64,000 nt of DNA from CAXBNB01 sp965267535 (lineage in GTDB: Bacteria > Bacteroidota > Bacteroidia > Cytophagales > Cyclobacteriaceae): positions 4,588,001-4,652,000 of the forward strand of contig OZ254082.1 of assembly GCA_965267535.1 (NCBI GenBank), written 5' to 3'. This document shows, piece by piece, positions 33,329 through 42,160 of this stretch. Under the pieces are notes generated by a model. That model was not told the origin of the DNA. It saw only the letters and a list, made by a program, of their open reading frames with translations, and did no database searches. A program made the translations under genes and the position numbers. The stretch's first letter is position 1; each line of letters starts with the position of its first letter.

Positions 33329-35596
33329 TTACGCATTGTTTTGTTTTTTGATCAAATTCAAAGCAGAACCCGCTTTGAACCACTCGATCTGACTCGCATT
33401 GTAAGTATGATTTACAACGATAGTATCCTCACTGCCATCGGCATGCTTGGCTACCAGTGTAAGTGGCTTACCCGGAGCGAAATCTACCAAGTCTACAAAG
33501 TCGAAAGAATCGTCTTCCTGAATTTTGTCGTAATCTGCCTCATCGGCAAAAGTCAACGCCAGCATACCTTGCTTTTTCAGGTTGGTTTCGTGAATTCTTG
33601 CAAACGACTTCACCAAAACGGCTGACACACCCAGATGACGGGGTTGCATAGCCGCATGCTCTCTTGAAGATCCTTCGCCGTAGTTGTGATCTCCCACTAC
33701 TATAGACGCTACTCCTGCAGCTTTATAGGCTCGCTGTGTATCCGGCACTGGACCATACTCTCCTGTCAGTTGGTTTTTCACTTTGTCGGTAGCATCGTTA
33801 AATGCATTTACCGCTCCCGTTAGGGTGTTGTTTGCTATATTATCCAGGTGACCTCTAAAACGCAACCAAGGCCCTGCCATAGAAATGTGGTCAGTAGTAC
33901 ACTTGCCCTTAGCTTTGATGAGCAATTTTGCTCCTGTTATGTTCTGGCCGTTCCATGGCTCAAATGGTGTAAGCAGTTGTAGTCTTTTCGACTCTGGACT
34001 TACCACTACTTCCACTCCTGATCCGTCTTCTGCAGGCGCTTTGTATCCGGCATCTTCTACATCAAATCCTTTAGGAGGCAATTCCCATCCAGTAGGAGGA
34101 TCCAGCTTCACCTCTTCGCCTTTGTCGTTTGTCAGAGTATCTGTCATGGGGTTAAACCCAAGCTTACCTGATATAGCTATGGCTGCTACCATTTCCGGCG
34201 ATGTTACAAATGCGTGTGTGTTTGGGTTGCCGTCCGCTCGCTTAGCAAAGTTTCTGTTGAACGAATGTACAATGGTGTTTTTCTCACCCTTTTCAGCTCC
34301 TGATCTTGCCCATTGTCCTATACATGGTCCACATGCGTTGGTAAAAACCTTAGTGCCTAATTGTTCGAAAGTATCGATAATACCATCGCGCTCGATGGTG
34401 TAGCGTACCTGCTCCGATCCGGGATTGATGCCAAACTCTGCTGCAGGCTTCAATCCTTTGTCTACTGCCTGCTTGGCTATAGATGCAGCTCTGGACATAT
34501 CTTCGTACGATGAGTTAGTACAAGACCCAATCAGCCCCCACTCTACTTTAGTAGGCCAGTCATTGGCTTCTGCTTTGGCCTGCATTTCAGATATAGGAGT
34601 AGCCAAATCGGGAGTAAATGGACCGTTTACATGCGGCTCCAGCTCCGATAGGTTAATTTCTATTACCTGATCGAAATATTGTTCAGGGTTTGCATACACT
34701 TCTGCATCACCTGTCAGGTGTTCTTTCACACCGTTGGCCAGATCAGCTACTTCTGCTCTGCCTGTGGCTCTCAGGTAACGCTCCATAGACTCGTCGTAAC
34801 CAAAAGTAGAGGTAGTAGCTCCTATCTCTGCTCCCATGTTACATATCGTACCTTTACCAGTACACGAAAGGCTTTGCGCACCTTCGCCAAAATATTCTAC
34901 TATAGCTCCGGTTCCTCCTTTTACAGTAAGAATACCGGCTACTTTCAAAATCACATCTTTGGGTGCTGCCCAACCGTTGAGTTTTCCGGTTAGTTTAACA
35001 CCAATTAGTTTAGGAAACTTAAGTTCCCAGGGCATATCAGCCATTACGTCTACTGCATCTGCTCCTCCTACGCCTACTGCTACCATACCCAATCCTCCGG
35101 CGTTTACAGTATGCGAATCGGTACCGATCATCATACCTCCCGGAAATGCATAGTTTTCTAACACCACCTGGTGAATGATACCTGCGCCGGGCTTCCAGAA
35201 TCCAATACCATATTTGTTGGACACAGACTCCAGAAAGTTAAATACTTCGTTGCTGGTGTTGATGGCATTTTGCAAATCTGCAGCAGCTCCTACCTTGGCC
35301 TGAATCAGGTGGTCGCAGTGCACTGTAGTAGGCACAGCTACCTTTTTCTTGCCAGCCTGCATAAATTGCAACAGGGCCATTTGAGCAGTAGCATCCTGGC
35401 AGGCAATCCTGTCGGGTGCAAAATCCACATAAGAGCTGCCTCGCTCGTACACTTCGGTTGGCATTCCCTGAGAAAGGTGAGAATAGAGAATTTTCTCAGC
35501 CAGTGTCAGCGGCTTGCCGGTTACTTCTTTTGCTTTATTCACTCGCTCGCCTATTCTCTCATAGACAGCCTTAATCATGTCTAAATCAAATGCCAT
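33329..35596 (-). CDS. acn: Aconitate hydratase
   Basis: A 755-residue aconitase of the mitochondrial-like type, interconverting citrate and isocitrate in the TCA cycle. I start at the ATG at 35594-35596 (MAFDLDMIKAV); 31 upstream residues look non-coding. The 4Fe-4S ligands are visible in GSCTNSSYEDMSRAA near residue 355 and TNACGPCIGQWARSG near residue 418, and the swivelling C-terminal domain has DHNYGEGSSREHAAMQPRHLG near residue 640. A TATTTTTG promoter element lies upstream, and a terminator follows. Confidence 0.97.
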   Translation of the reverse strand: MAFDLDMIKAVYERIGERVNKAKEVTGKPLTLAEKILYSHLSQGMPTEVYERGSSYVDFAPDRIACQDATAQMALLQFMQAGKKKVAVPTTVHCDHLIQAKVGAAADLQNAINTSNEVFNFLESVSNKYGIGFWKPGAGIIHQVVLENYAFPGGMMIGTDSHTVNAGGLGMVAVGVGGADAVDVMADMPWELKFPKLIGVKLTGKLNGWAAPKDVILKVAGILTVKGGTGAIVEYFGEGAQSLSCTGKGTICNMGAEIGATTSTFGYDESMERYLRATGRAEVADLANGVKEHLTGDAEVYANPEQYFDQVIEINLSELEPHVNGPFTPDLATPISEMQAKAEANDWPTKVEWGLIGSCTNSSYEDMSRAASIAKQAVDKGLKPAAEFGINPGSEQVRYTIERDGIIDTFEQLGTKVFTNACGPCIGQWARSGAEKGEKNTIVHSFNRNFAKRADGNPNTHAFVTSPEMVAAIAISGKLGFNPMTDTLTNDKGEEVKLDPPTGWELPPKGFDVEDAGYKAPAEDGSGVEVVVSPESKRLQLLTPFEPWNGQNITGAKLLIKAKGKCTTDHISMAGPWLRFRGHLDNIANNTLTGAVNAFNDATDKVKNQLTGEYGPVPDTQRAYKAAGVASIVVGDHNYGEGSSREHAAMQPRHLGVSAVLVKSFARIHETNLKKQGMLALTFADEADYDKIQEDDSFDFVDLVDFAPGKPLTLVAKHADGSEDTIVVNHTYNASQIEWFKAGSALNLIKKQNNA

Positions 35597-35670
35597 AAAT
35601 AATGTATAGTTTGTATTTAAATTGTATATACTATTTTTTACCGGTTTGGACAGGTATACCAAACGGATGG

Positions 35671-35678
35671 CAAAAATA
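35671..35678 (-). promoter_or_regulatory. Bacteroidota -7 box (TATTTTTG) for acn
   Basis: Exact TAnnTTTG match on the minus strand, 74 bases before the acn start. No -33 TTG at the standard distance is evident. Confidence 0.4.
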
Positions 35679-35771
35679 TATAAATTCACTTACAATCACT
35701 GACTTATGTCCGGTGAAAATACGCTATCAATTGACAGATTTAATGCCACTCCATCTAAACTGATTTTGAAT

Positions 35772-35815
35772 CTAAAAAAAAAGGCTGCCAGGTGAAATAC
35801 TCACCCAGACAGCCC
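35772..35815 (-). terminator. Intrinsic terminator after the AhpD-like gene
   Basis: On the minus strand GGCTG and CAGCC, with inner GGGTGA/TCACC pairing, form a hairpin followed by a run of nine T. It lies 28 bases past the stop of the AhpD-like gene. Confidence 0.7.
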
Positions 35816-35843
35816 TACTAATGAACTGTGTTATTTCCGGCAA

Positions 35844-36377
35844 TTACAACTCGGGAGCTTCCGGAAAATCAATGGCAAAATCTGCCAGGTTGTGGATGTA
35901 GTTGCTAATCACTTTATCTCCTACAGCAATCACCACATCAATGAGATTGGCTTCTGTATAACCAGCTGCAAAAAAGCTGTCTTTTACTTCCTGACTTACT
36001 TTGCCTCTGTTTTCTACCACAGCAGCTGTCAGTTTCACCAAAGCATCCAGTTTGGCGTCAAACGAAGCTGATCCTTTTCTCAGCTCGATTACCTGCTCAT
36101 CTGTAAATCCATTCATTTTGCCCAGCACAGTGTGTGCCGACTGGCAATAGCGACAGCCGTTGATCTGGCTGGTCACCAGGTTTACCACTTCTTTCTCCTT
36201 TGCCTTTAGTGTGGTCTTTCTTCCCTGAAAGCCGAGGTAATCTCCCAATGCTGTTTCATTTTTTGCATAGTATGCATACAGGTTGGGCACAAAACCGAGT
36301 TTGCTTTTCAGGTCATCAAAAATCTGCTGATTGTTTGCGGATACTTCTTCTCTTGTTGGAATTTTAAAATCTGACAT
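35844..36377 (-). CDS. Carboxymuconolactone decarboxylase family protein (AhpD-like)
   Basis: A 177-residue alkylhydroperoxidase-type protein. The redox-active CxxC with following His (INGCRYCQSAHTVLG) near residue 76 is intact, as needed for AhpD-like peroxidase or disulfide reductase action. N-terminal helices (NLYAYYAKNETALGDYLGF) fit the uncharacterised peroxidase-related subgroup. The AraC-type regulator upstream in the same direction may control it, with a miniature mobile element inserted between them. Confidence 0.88.
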   Translation of the reverse strand: MSDFKIPTREEVSANNQQIFDDLKSKLGFVPNLYAYYAKNETALGDYLGFQGRKTTLKAKEKEVVNLVTSQINGCRYCQSAHTVLGKMNGFTDEQVIELRKGSASFDAKLDALVKLTAAVVENRGKVSQEVKDSFFAAGYTEANLIDVVIAVGDKVISNYIHNLADFAIDFPEAPEL

Positions 36378-36496
36378 TGTCTTTTCTTTTTAGTTTGTTA
36401 ATTAAATCGACAATGCAAATTTGTGAGGAGTACACCGGGCAGATATAGGCAATTTTGCCCCCGGTGTAGTCAATTTTTCCTTTGTTCAAAAAAAGC

Positions 36497-36505
36497 AGCT
36501 AATAC
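36497..36505. repeat. Left 9-bp target-site duplication
   Basis: AGCTAATAC directly precedes the left terminal inverted repeat and is repeated exactly at 36657-36665. Confidence 0.7.
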
Positions 36506-36656
36506 CAGAGGTTCCGCTTTTAGAATTAAACTCTCCAAAAGTTGAATTGATAGGATTTTTCCGGCAGGAAATGACCCGTATTGGTACTTCAACCTATCGG
36601 AATGACAAACTTTTGGAGAGGTTTCCGCATGACTTTCTTTAAAAGCGGAATCCCTG
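36506..36656. mobile_element. 151-bp MITE-like element with 17-bp terminal inverted repeats
   Basis: The ends are CAGAGGTTCCGCTTTTA (36506-36522) and, on the other strand, CAGGGATTCCGCTTTTA (36656-36640), matching at 15 of 17 bases. Exact 9-bp direct repeats (AGCTAATAC) flank it. A second inner inverted repeat pairs CTCTCCAAAAGTT (36531-36543) with AACTTTTGGAGAG (36608-36620), and a third pairs GATAGG (36549-36554) with CCTATC (36593-36598), so nearly the whole element can fold on itself. It has no open reading frame and must be moved by a transposase from elsewhere. A 9-bp duplication and CAG ends would suit a DDE transposase family; I cannot name it. Confidence 0.75.
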
Positions 36657-36665
36657 AGCTAATAC
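36657..36665. repeat. Right 9-bp target-site duplication
   Basis: AGCTAATAC directly follows the right terminal inverted repeat and equals 36497-36505. Confidence 0.7.
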
Positions 36666-36740
36666 AGTGTAGCATATTTGAAAACTGTGCAAAATGCTGG
36701 CTTTGTATCTTCTAAATTTAACCGATGCACTAATCCGGGG

Positions 36741-37565
36741 TTACTCCTGCTCCCGGTACACCGACGGAGAACATCCCTGTCGGTTTTTGAAAAAGCGACC
36801 AAAGGCCTGTGTGTCTTCAAAGCCTAATTCGAAAGCTATTTCTTTCACACTTTTATCTGTGTAGGAAAGCTGCCTGCGGGCTTCCAGCATTCTGCGCTCG
36901 TGTATGTATTCCAGGGGTGTTTTGTGAGATAATCTGGCAAAAAGGTTGGATAGGGTTTTGGGCGATTTGTTTAGCAGATCGGCATATTCCGCTACCGTAT
37001 GTTTGGTTTTAAAATGCTGCTCTATCAGGTAGTTGTATTCTCTCACTATATCGGCTTGTTGATCGGGTAGGGTATCGTAATTGACCTGCGACCTATACAG
37101 TCGGGTGCACAAGATCAAAAACCGCTTTAACATCATCTGCAACATTTCGAGCTGAAGACTGTCCTGAGTGTTGAGCTCCATCACAAACATTTCATAGACA
37201 ATTTCAAAACTCCTGACTTCATGCGCCGGTATGTGTATGACCGGTAAGTTAGACGCACCAAAAAACAATATTCCCTTGCAGCCTACTTCACTGTCGTGCT
37301 CTTTGATACAAAAAAAAGGGCGATTGAAGCGGATCAACCTCACTTCAGTTATCTTTTTTACAGCCACATTGTGAAATTCTGTAAGGCAAACTATCTGATC
37401 AGCAAAAAAGCTATGCTCCATCCCATCAATAATCAACTCATTGCCTTCTTTGGTAAACCACAGCAATGACAGTTCGTTTTCGGCCGACTCCTTGAGGTAG
37501 TGGCAATTGTCTTTTGTAACCGTAGTAATGTTGAGGTGTTCTTCTGTATTCCCCTGATAGGTCAT
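36741..37565 (-). CDS. AraC family transcriptional regulator
   Basis: A 274-residue regulator, started at the ATG at 37563-37565 (MTYQGNTEEH); a TTG ten codons upstream is less likely. The N-terminal half is a cupin-like sensing domain; the C-terminal 100 residues carry two helix-turn-helix motifs (AEYADLLNKSPKTLSNLFAR and KEIAFELGFEDTQAFGRFFK) and the family end PSVYR. It lies upstream of the AhpD-like gene, its likely target, on the same strand. The cupin part has no clear ligand signature. Confidence 0.9.
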   Translation of the reverse strand: MTYQGNTEEHLNITTVTKDNCHYLKESAENELSLLWFTKEGNELIIDGMEHSFFADQIVCLTEFHNVAVKKITEVRLIRFNRPFFCIKEHDSEVGCKGILFFGASNLPVIHIPAHEVRSFEIVYEMFVMELNTQDSLQLEMLQMMLKRFLILCTRLYRSQVNYDTLPDQQADIVREYNYLIEQHFKTKHTVAEYADLLNKSPKTLSNLFARLSHKTPLEYIHERRMLEARRQLSYTDKSVKEIAFELGFEDTQAFGRFFKNRQGCSPSVYREQE

Positions 37566-37713
37566 TTGATTTTTAATTTTTGTTTTCCAAAACAAGTACT
37601 TACAACAAAAAGTTTACTTCTTCCTTGGTGAGTTTAGTGCTACCCACCTACACTTCCTTAGTTCCTCGCTGGTTTTTCGAATAGGAAAAAGACAATGTTT
37701 ATCACTTAAATAG

Positions 37714-37965
37714 ATGAAGATGAATTCTCCAAAACCATTCGCATTGCCCTTTATTCAATCTTCAACTAATAGTACCCTGCGTATATTGCTCTGGTTCTAC
37801 TTTTTCTTTTGTTTTTCCGTACCCACTGTGGCAGAAGGTATAACTATTGCCTACGTGAATGACATGAGACAAAATAACTTCAGCTACAAGGCTAGTGTTC
37901 CTGCTATAGGGATATCTATTAACTATCGCTTTGCTTTGATGAATCAACTGATCGGAGCAAATTAA
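37714..37965 (+). CDS. Short hypothetical protein, possible remnant of an outer membrane protein
   Basis: An 83-residue reading from ATG 37714. It has a hydrophobic stretch (RILLWFYFFFCFSV, residues about 23-37) and then a tail (ITIAYVNDMRQNNFSYKAS ... GISINYRFALMNQ) that looks like the last strands of a small beta-barrel protein. It is too short for a full barrel, so it may be a decayed gene. Its stop overlaps the sigma-factor stop in TTAA, the pattern of other real convergent pairs here, which slightly favours it. Not recognised; could be spurious. Confidence 0.25.
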   Translation: MKMNSPKPFALPFIQSSTNSTLRILLWFYFFFCFSVPTVAEGITIAYVNDMRQNNFSYKASVPAIGISINYRFALMNQLIGAN

Positions 37966-39209
37966 TCTTTGTGATTTTCTTCAAGTTTGCGCTTTAGGTA
38001 TTCGCGCTCAGTATGGTTTTTTGCCAGTGCTACTGCCTGTAAGAGTGCTTTTCGTGCTGCTGAGTGTTGGCCTTTTTCGCTAAGCAAATCTCCCTTAATA
38101 GCATAGTAGAGGTGGTTTTCTCTTACAAATGGCTCTTTTTTTTCTATTTCCTCCAGGTTTGACAGTGCTTCGTCTACAGATCTGGCTTTGGCCAGCACTA
38201 CCACGCGATTGAGCCTGGCTACCGGTGTTGGATTGATCCGTATCAGTATATCATAGAGCTGCAGTATTTCTGTCCAGCGGGTATCGGCATAGCGAGCCGC
38301 CCGACAGTGCAGCCCACTGATAGCCGCCTGTAGGTAGTAGCTATTAAGAAAAGCTCCGGTTGTGGCCCGCTCCAGATAGCTAATGCCCTGCTCTATATAG
38401 TGCTGATTCCAGGCTTTTCTATCCTGATTTTCCAGTGTGATCAACCTGCCCAGGGTGTCGGTGCGTGCTTCGAAACGGGACGCATGAAAATACATGAGAC
38501 TCATAAGTGCATTGGTAGCGGGAGTATTACAGGCCTCATTAGCCAGCAAAATACCGTTGAGCCGTATGGCTTCATCGCAGAGTTCTTTTTTTACCAGGCC
38601 ATGCCCTTCGGTAATCTTATACCCCTCGTTGAACAGGAGGTAAATAATGTGCAAAACCGTTCCCAACCGCTTCTTTATTTCTGCTTTTGGAGGCAAAAGT
38701 AGTGGTATATTTTCCTGCTGAAATTTTTTGCGGGCGCGGGTATACCCCTTAGCAACTGTCTCTTCTTTTTTGAGCAGAGCTCTGGCAATTTCCTTTACTG
38801 AAAGTCCTCCTAATATTTTAAGGGTAAGAATAATCTGATACTCTACACTCAGTGTAGGATGACAGCAGGCAAACATCATTTTGACCATGTCGTCTGGTAT
38901 AGACTCCATATCCGGCTCGCGGGCCTCTTCGCTATACGATTCAGAGAGAATGTCTGCCTGTCGGTTTTTTGCTTTTTTGCGCAGGTGGTCTATCATCTTG
39001 TTCGAAGCTACAGTAGCTATCCAACCCGACGGGTTGTTGGGTATGGCAGAAAATGGCCAGGTTTGCATAGCTTTTAGCAACGCCTCCTGTACGGCATCTT
39101 CAGCCATTGCTAGGTGGTCGGCACCATACTTAGCTGTAAGGTAAGACACTATTTTGCCGTACTCTTCCCGAAAATAATGATCGACCAGCTTTGTTACCTT
39201 ATCCGTCAT
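37962..39209 (-). CDS. ECF sigma factor of the ECF42 type with C-terminal TPR-like extension
   Basis: A 415-residue sigma factor. I start at the ATG at 39207-39209 (MTDKVTKLVDHYF). Residues about 1-75 hold sigma region 2 (EDAVQEALLKAMQTWPF, WIATVASNKMIDHLRKKAK) and 110-165 region 4 (LTLKILGGLSVKEIARALLKKEETVAKGYTRARKKF). The remaining 240 residues are helical and TPR-like, the mark of ECF42, a group that works without a classical anti-sigma factor and pairs with DGPF/YCII proteins. Such a gene is indeed 189 bases upstream on the same strand. A large hairpin stands just before the start codon. Confidence 0.9.
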   Translation of the reverse strand: MTDKVTKLVDHYFREEYGKIVSYLTAKYGADHLAMAEDAVQEALLKAMQTWPFSAIPNNPSGWIATVASNKMIDHLRKKAKNRQADILSESYSEEAREPDMESIPDDMVKMMFACCHPTLSVEYQIILTLKILGGLSVKEIARALLKKEETVAKGYTRARKKFQQENIPLLLPPKAEIKKRLGTVLHIIYLLFNEGYKITEGHGLVKKELCDEAIRLNGILLANEACNTPATNALMSLMYFHASRFEARTDTLGRLITLENQDRKAWNQHYIEQGISYLERATTGAFLNSYYLQAAISGLHCRAARYADTRWTEILQLYDILIRINPTPVARLNRVVVLAKARSVDEALSNLEEIEKKEPFVRENHLYYAIKGDLLSEKGQHSAARKALLQAVALAKNHTEREYLKRKLEENHKD

Positions 39210-39230
39210 ATTTTTTGCTTTTCTAAAACT

Positions 39231-39280
39231 AACACCAATGCTCCAAAGCACCTATTCAGGTGCTACGAAACATTGGTGTT
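39231..39280. promoter_or_regulatory. Two-tier hairpin in the leader of the ECF42 sigma gene
   Basis: AACACCAATG (39231-39240) pairs with CATTGGTGTT (39271-39280), and inside it AGCACCT (39247-39253) pairs with AGGTGCT (39258-39264) around ATTC. The two stems are perfect and separated by symmetric six-base internal loops. On the minus strand the structure ends 21 bases before the sigma factor ATG and could act on transcription or translation of that gene, or be a paired operator. Confidence 0.6.
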
Positions 39281-39344
39281 TATTTTTTATGTTCAAACGG
39301 AAAGCTTGACAAGCGTTATTGGAGTTTTGCTTCTTATAGATAAA

Positions 39345-39383
39345 CAAAAAATGCCCGACTGAACAACAATCGGGCATTTTTTT
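39345..39383 (-). terminator. Intrinsic terminator after the DGPF/YCII gene
   Basis: AAAAATGCCCGA and TCGGGCATTTTT form a 12-bp stem over a 12-base loop, with A and T runs at the ends. It lies 14 bases past the stop of the DGPF gene, so the sigma factor gene needs its own promoter after it. Confidence 0.8.
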
Positions 39384-39397
39384 AGAACGGATTTGCT

Positions 39398-39730
39398 TTA
39401 CATTTCCATCAGGTTAATGGGGCGCACTTCTACGGTTCCGTTCATTTCATGCACGGGACAGCCTTTGGCCATCTCAGTAGCGTGATCCATATCTTTGGCT
39501 GGCAACAAAAGGTATCCACCTACCATTTCCGTGCCTTCTGCAAAGGGGCCATCGCTCACTACTGAGCCGCCTCCCGACACTACTTTGCCTTCTGCATCCA
39601 GGGGAAATCCTTCGGCTTTTATCTCAGCCATCCATTTGCCCCATTTTTCCATGTGGGCCTGAAATTCTTCAGGGGATAGCTGACTGAACTTTTCATCACC
39701 TCCCCTAATCAAGTACAAAAACTGTTTCAT
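39398..39730 (-). CDS. YCII-related DGPF-domain protein
   Basis: A 110-residue protein with the DGPF motif (VVSDGPFAEGTEMVGGYLLL near residue 58) of the YCII-related family and the usual opening MKQFLYLIRGGD. These proteins are the genomic partners of ECF42 sigma factors; a role as target or co-regulator is suspected but the biochemistry is not settled. The layout here (DGPF, terminator, leader hairpin, sigma) fits that pairing. Confidence 0.9.
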   Translation of the reverse strand: MKQFLYLIRGGDEKFSQLSPEEFQAHMEKWGKWMAEIKAEGFPLDAEGKVVSGGGSVVSDGPFAEGTEMVGGYLLLPAKDMDHATEMAKGCPVHEMNGTVEVRPINLMEM

Positions 39731-39824
39731 AAGTTATCTTTTTCTTACCAGACGAACAGCTCCTGTACAAATGGACAATTTTTTATTTTTTTTATGCTAC
39801 TTAAAAAAATAAAGATAGCAGGAA

Positions 39825-40922
39825 CTACACGTTGAATCTAAAGTGCATAATATCACCATCCTTCACTACATATTCTTTTCCTTCTATGGCTAGTTTTCCG
39901 GCTTCTTTACACCCTGTCTCTGTTTTGTAAGTCTGGTAATCTTGCAGCTTGATCACCTCTGCTTTAATAAAGCCTTTTTCAAAATCGGTATGGATAACAC
40001 CTGCTGCCTGCGGAGCTTTCCACCCTTTGCGGATAGTCCAAGCGCGCACTTCCTGAGGGCCTGCAGTAAAATACGTAATGAGGTCGAGCAATGCGTAAGA
40101 TGCCCGTATCAGCTGATCCAGCCCCGACTCCTTCAATCCATACTCTCCCAAAAACATTTCTTTTTCTTCGGGATCTTCCAGTTCAGCGATTTGCGACTCT
40201 ATAGCAGCGCTCACCATGATTACCTGTGCGTCTTCCGCTTTTACAGCTTCTCTCAGCGCTTCAACATGCTCATTTCCGGTGAGGATGGCTCCTTCTTCTA
40301 CATTCGCTGCATATATTACCGGTTTTATAGTGAGTAACTGCAGAGGCTTTATTTCAGCAAATTCTTCATCGCTCATTTCAAGAGAGCGCATATTTTGCCC
40401 TGACTCCAGGTGTGTTTTGGCTTTTTCCAGCACCGGCAGTTCTTTTTTTGCAGCAGCATCACCGGACTTTGCAATTTTGCTCACGCGCTCTATTTTCTTA
40501 TTCACCGACTCCAGGTCTTTGAGCTGCAGCTCGGTATCGATTACTTCTTTATCGAAAACAGGGTCAACTTTGCCCGCTACGTGTACGATATTGTCGTCTT
40601 TGAAGCAACGAATCACATGAATGATGGCATCTACCTCCCTGATGTTGGCCAAAAACTTATTGCCCAGTCCCTCTCCTTTGCTGGCGCCTTTTACCAGTCC
40701 GGCTATATCTACAAATTCGATCACCGTAGGCAATACCTTTTGAGGGTTTACCAGCTCTTTAAGGATTTTAAGTCGCTCGTCGGGTACGGTAATCACGCCC
40801 ACATTGGGTTCTATCGTACAAAAAGGAAAGTTTGCTGCCTCAGCTTTTGCGTCGGATAGCGCATTGAAAAGTGTTGATTTTCCTACATTAGGCAAACCAA
40901 CTATCCCACATTTTAATGCCAT
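39825..40922 (-). CDS. ychF: Redox-regulated ATPase YchF
   Basis: A 365-residue Obg-related P-loop protein that prefers ATP. Motifs: GLPNVGKSTLFNALS near residue 8, VDIAGLVKGASKGEGLGNKFL near residue 70, and YAANVEEGA near residue 208 at the base-specifying position, where NxxE replaces NKxD. A coiled-coil insertion lies around residues 130-180 and the C-terminal TGS-type domain ends in KDGDIMHFRFNV. It binds the ribosome and modulates stress responses. The AI-2E family permease gene is three bases upstream on the same strand. Confidence 0.96.
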   Translation of the reverse strand: MALKCGIVGLPNVGKSTLFNALSDAKAEAANFPFCTIEPNVGVITVPDERLKILKELVNPQKVLPTVIEFVDIAGLVKGASKGEGLGNKFLANIREVDAIIHVIRCFKDDNIVHVAGKVDPVFDKEVIDTELQLKDLESVNKKIERVSKIAKSGDAAAKKELPVLEKAKTHLESGQNMRSLEMSDEEFAEIKPLQLLTIKPVIYAANVEEGAILTGNEHVEALREAVKAEDAQVIMVSAAIESQIAELEDPEEKEMFLGEYGLKESGLDQLIRASYALLDLITYFTAGPQEVRAWTIRKGWKAPQAAGVIHTDFEKGFIKAEVIKLQDYQTYKTETGCKEAGKLAIEGKEYVVKDGDIMHFRFNV

Positions 40923-40925
40923 CTA

Positions 40926-42026
40926 CTATTTGTTTGTTTTTACCTGAAATATCTGATACCGCTTAAAACCCCAGTTGATTTCCATCACCGATACGCGTAT
41001 GATGGTGTACACCGGAATGGCGGCTATCATGCCGGGAATACCTCCCAGCGTAGCGGCGGCAAAGATAACAACAAATATTTCTAGTGGATGGGCTTTGACT
41101 GATTTTGAAAAGATTAGCGGCTGGAAGATCACATTGTCCATAGCCTGTACTACTGCAAATACCGATACGATTTTTACGATGATAATAAGGGTAGTATTGT
41201 CGATAGCAAAATGACCGCTGGTAGACAACCCCACAATAATACCAAATATGGCTCCCAACAGCGGCCCCAGGTAAGGAATGAGGTTGGCCAGAGCTGCAAA
41301 TACTGCTATGGTAATGGCATAGTTGACTCCAAATATGGTGAGTCCCAGTGCGGCTACAGAGAATATAGCCATCATCTGTAGTGTGAGTCCTATCAGGTAG
41401 TTGGAAAGAAGTTTTTCGATTTTGAATACTGCCGAAATAAATACCTCGAAGTATGCATTGGGCACCAGGGCTATCATCTGCCGGCTCAGGAGGCCATTTT
41501 CATAGAGCAGAAAAAACGTGATAAACAATATGGCCATGATACTGACAAACACAGTGCCGGTAAATGTGAGCAGGTTGTTGAGCAGCTCTTGTATATTGAT
41601 GTTGCTTACAAAATCGATGACAGAATCCTTAAGTCCTTCGTTGTAGCTGATGCGATCGGCTTCTATGATTCCGTTTTGTACCAAAAAGTTTTCCAGAGAG
41701 ACTAAGGGGCCCGTCAGGTTTTCGTAAAGCACTTCCTTGTTGAGGTTAGATATAACCTCAGTTTGCTCTATAACCAACGGAACAAACAACAGGATAAACA
41801 ATGAAATAACCAGTGCTACTAAGCCAAAGGATATTAATATGGCTACAATACGAGGCACTTTGACTTTGAAGATATAAGTACGGCTTATGAAGTTGGTGAG
41901 TGGCCGGAGTATGGTAGCCAGCACCAGCGATATACTGATGTAAATAAATATATCTGAAAAAAGCCAGGCCACTAACACAAAGAGGCTGGCTATTAACACA
42001 ATGTAGAAGAGTGTTTTGTTGATCAT
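40926..42026 (-). CDS. AI-2E family transporter (PerM/YhhT-like)
   Basis: A 366-residue membrane protein, started at the ATG at 42024-42026 (MINKTLFYIVL). About eight membrane segments, with the family marks of a long loop after segment three (FVPLVIEQTEVISNLNKEV) and a gly/pro-rich end, NLIPYLGPLLGAIFGIIVGL and HPLEIFVVIFAAATLGGIPGMIAAIPVYTIIRV. Members export diverse solutes; the autoinducer link in the name is not proven for most. It reads directly into ychF. Confidence 0.9.
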   Translation of the reverse strand: MINKTLFYIVLIASLFVLVAWLFSDIFIYISISLVLATILRPLTNFISRTYIFKVKVPRIVAILISFGLVALVISLFILLFVPLVIEQTEVISNLNKEVLYENLTGPLVSLENFLVQNGIIEADRISYNEGLKDSVIDFVSNINIQELLNNLLTFTGTVFVSIMAILFITFFLLYENGLLSRQMIALVPNAYFEVFISAVFKIEKLLSNYLIGLTLQMMAIFSVAALGLTIFGVNYAITIAVFAALANLIPYLGPLLGAIFGIIVGLSTSGHFAIDNTTLIIIVKIVSVFAVVQAMDNVIFQPLIFSKSVKAHPLEIFVVIFAAATLGGIPGMIAAIPVYTIIRVSVMEINWGFKRYQIFQVKTNK

Positions 42027-42160
42027 AACCAAAAATAACAAAAAAAGTGTGTGCGACTCAAGCAAGGGTATAAATCTACCAAAGATTCCTTCCCAGGCTA
42101 GAGTTTGTCTCTATAAGTTTCGCTTCGCTAAAGTTGTGGGAGGGGAGACAGCCCCACTGA

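Larger units (their letters stand above)
36378..36740. other. Intergenic region holding a miniature transposable element
   Basis: The 363 bases between the AraC regulator and the AhpD-like gene hold a 151-bp inverted-repeat element (36506-36656) with its 9-base direct repeats. The remaining 36378-36496 must carry the promoter of the AhpD-like gene. No coding sequence is seen. Confidence 0.7.
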
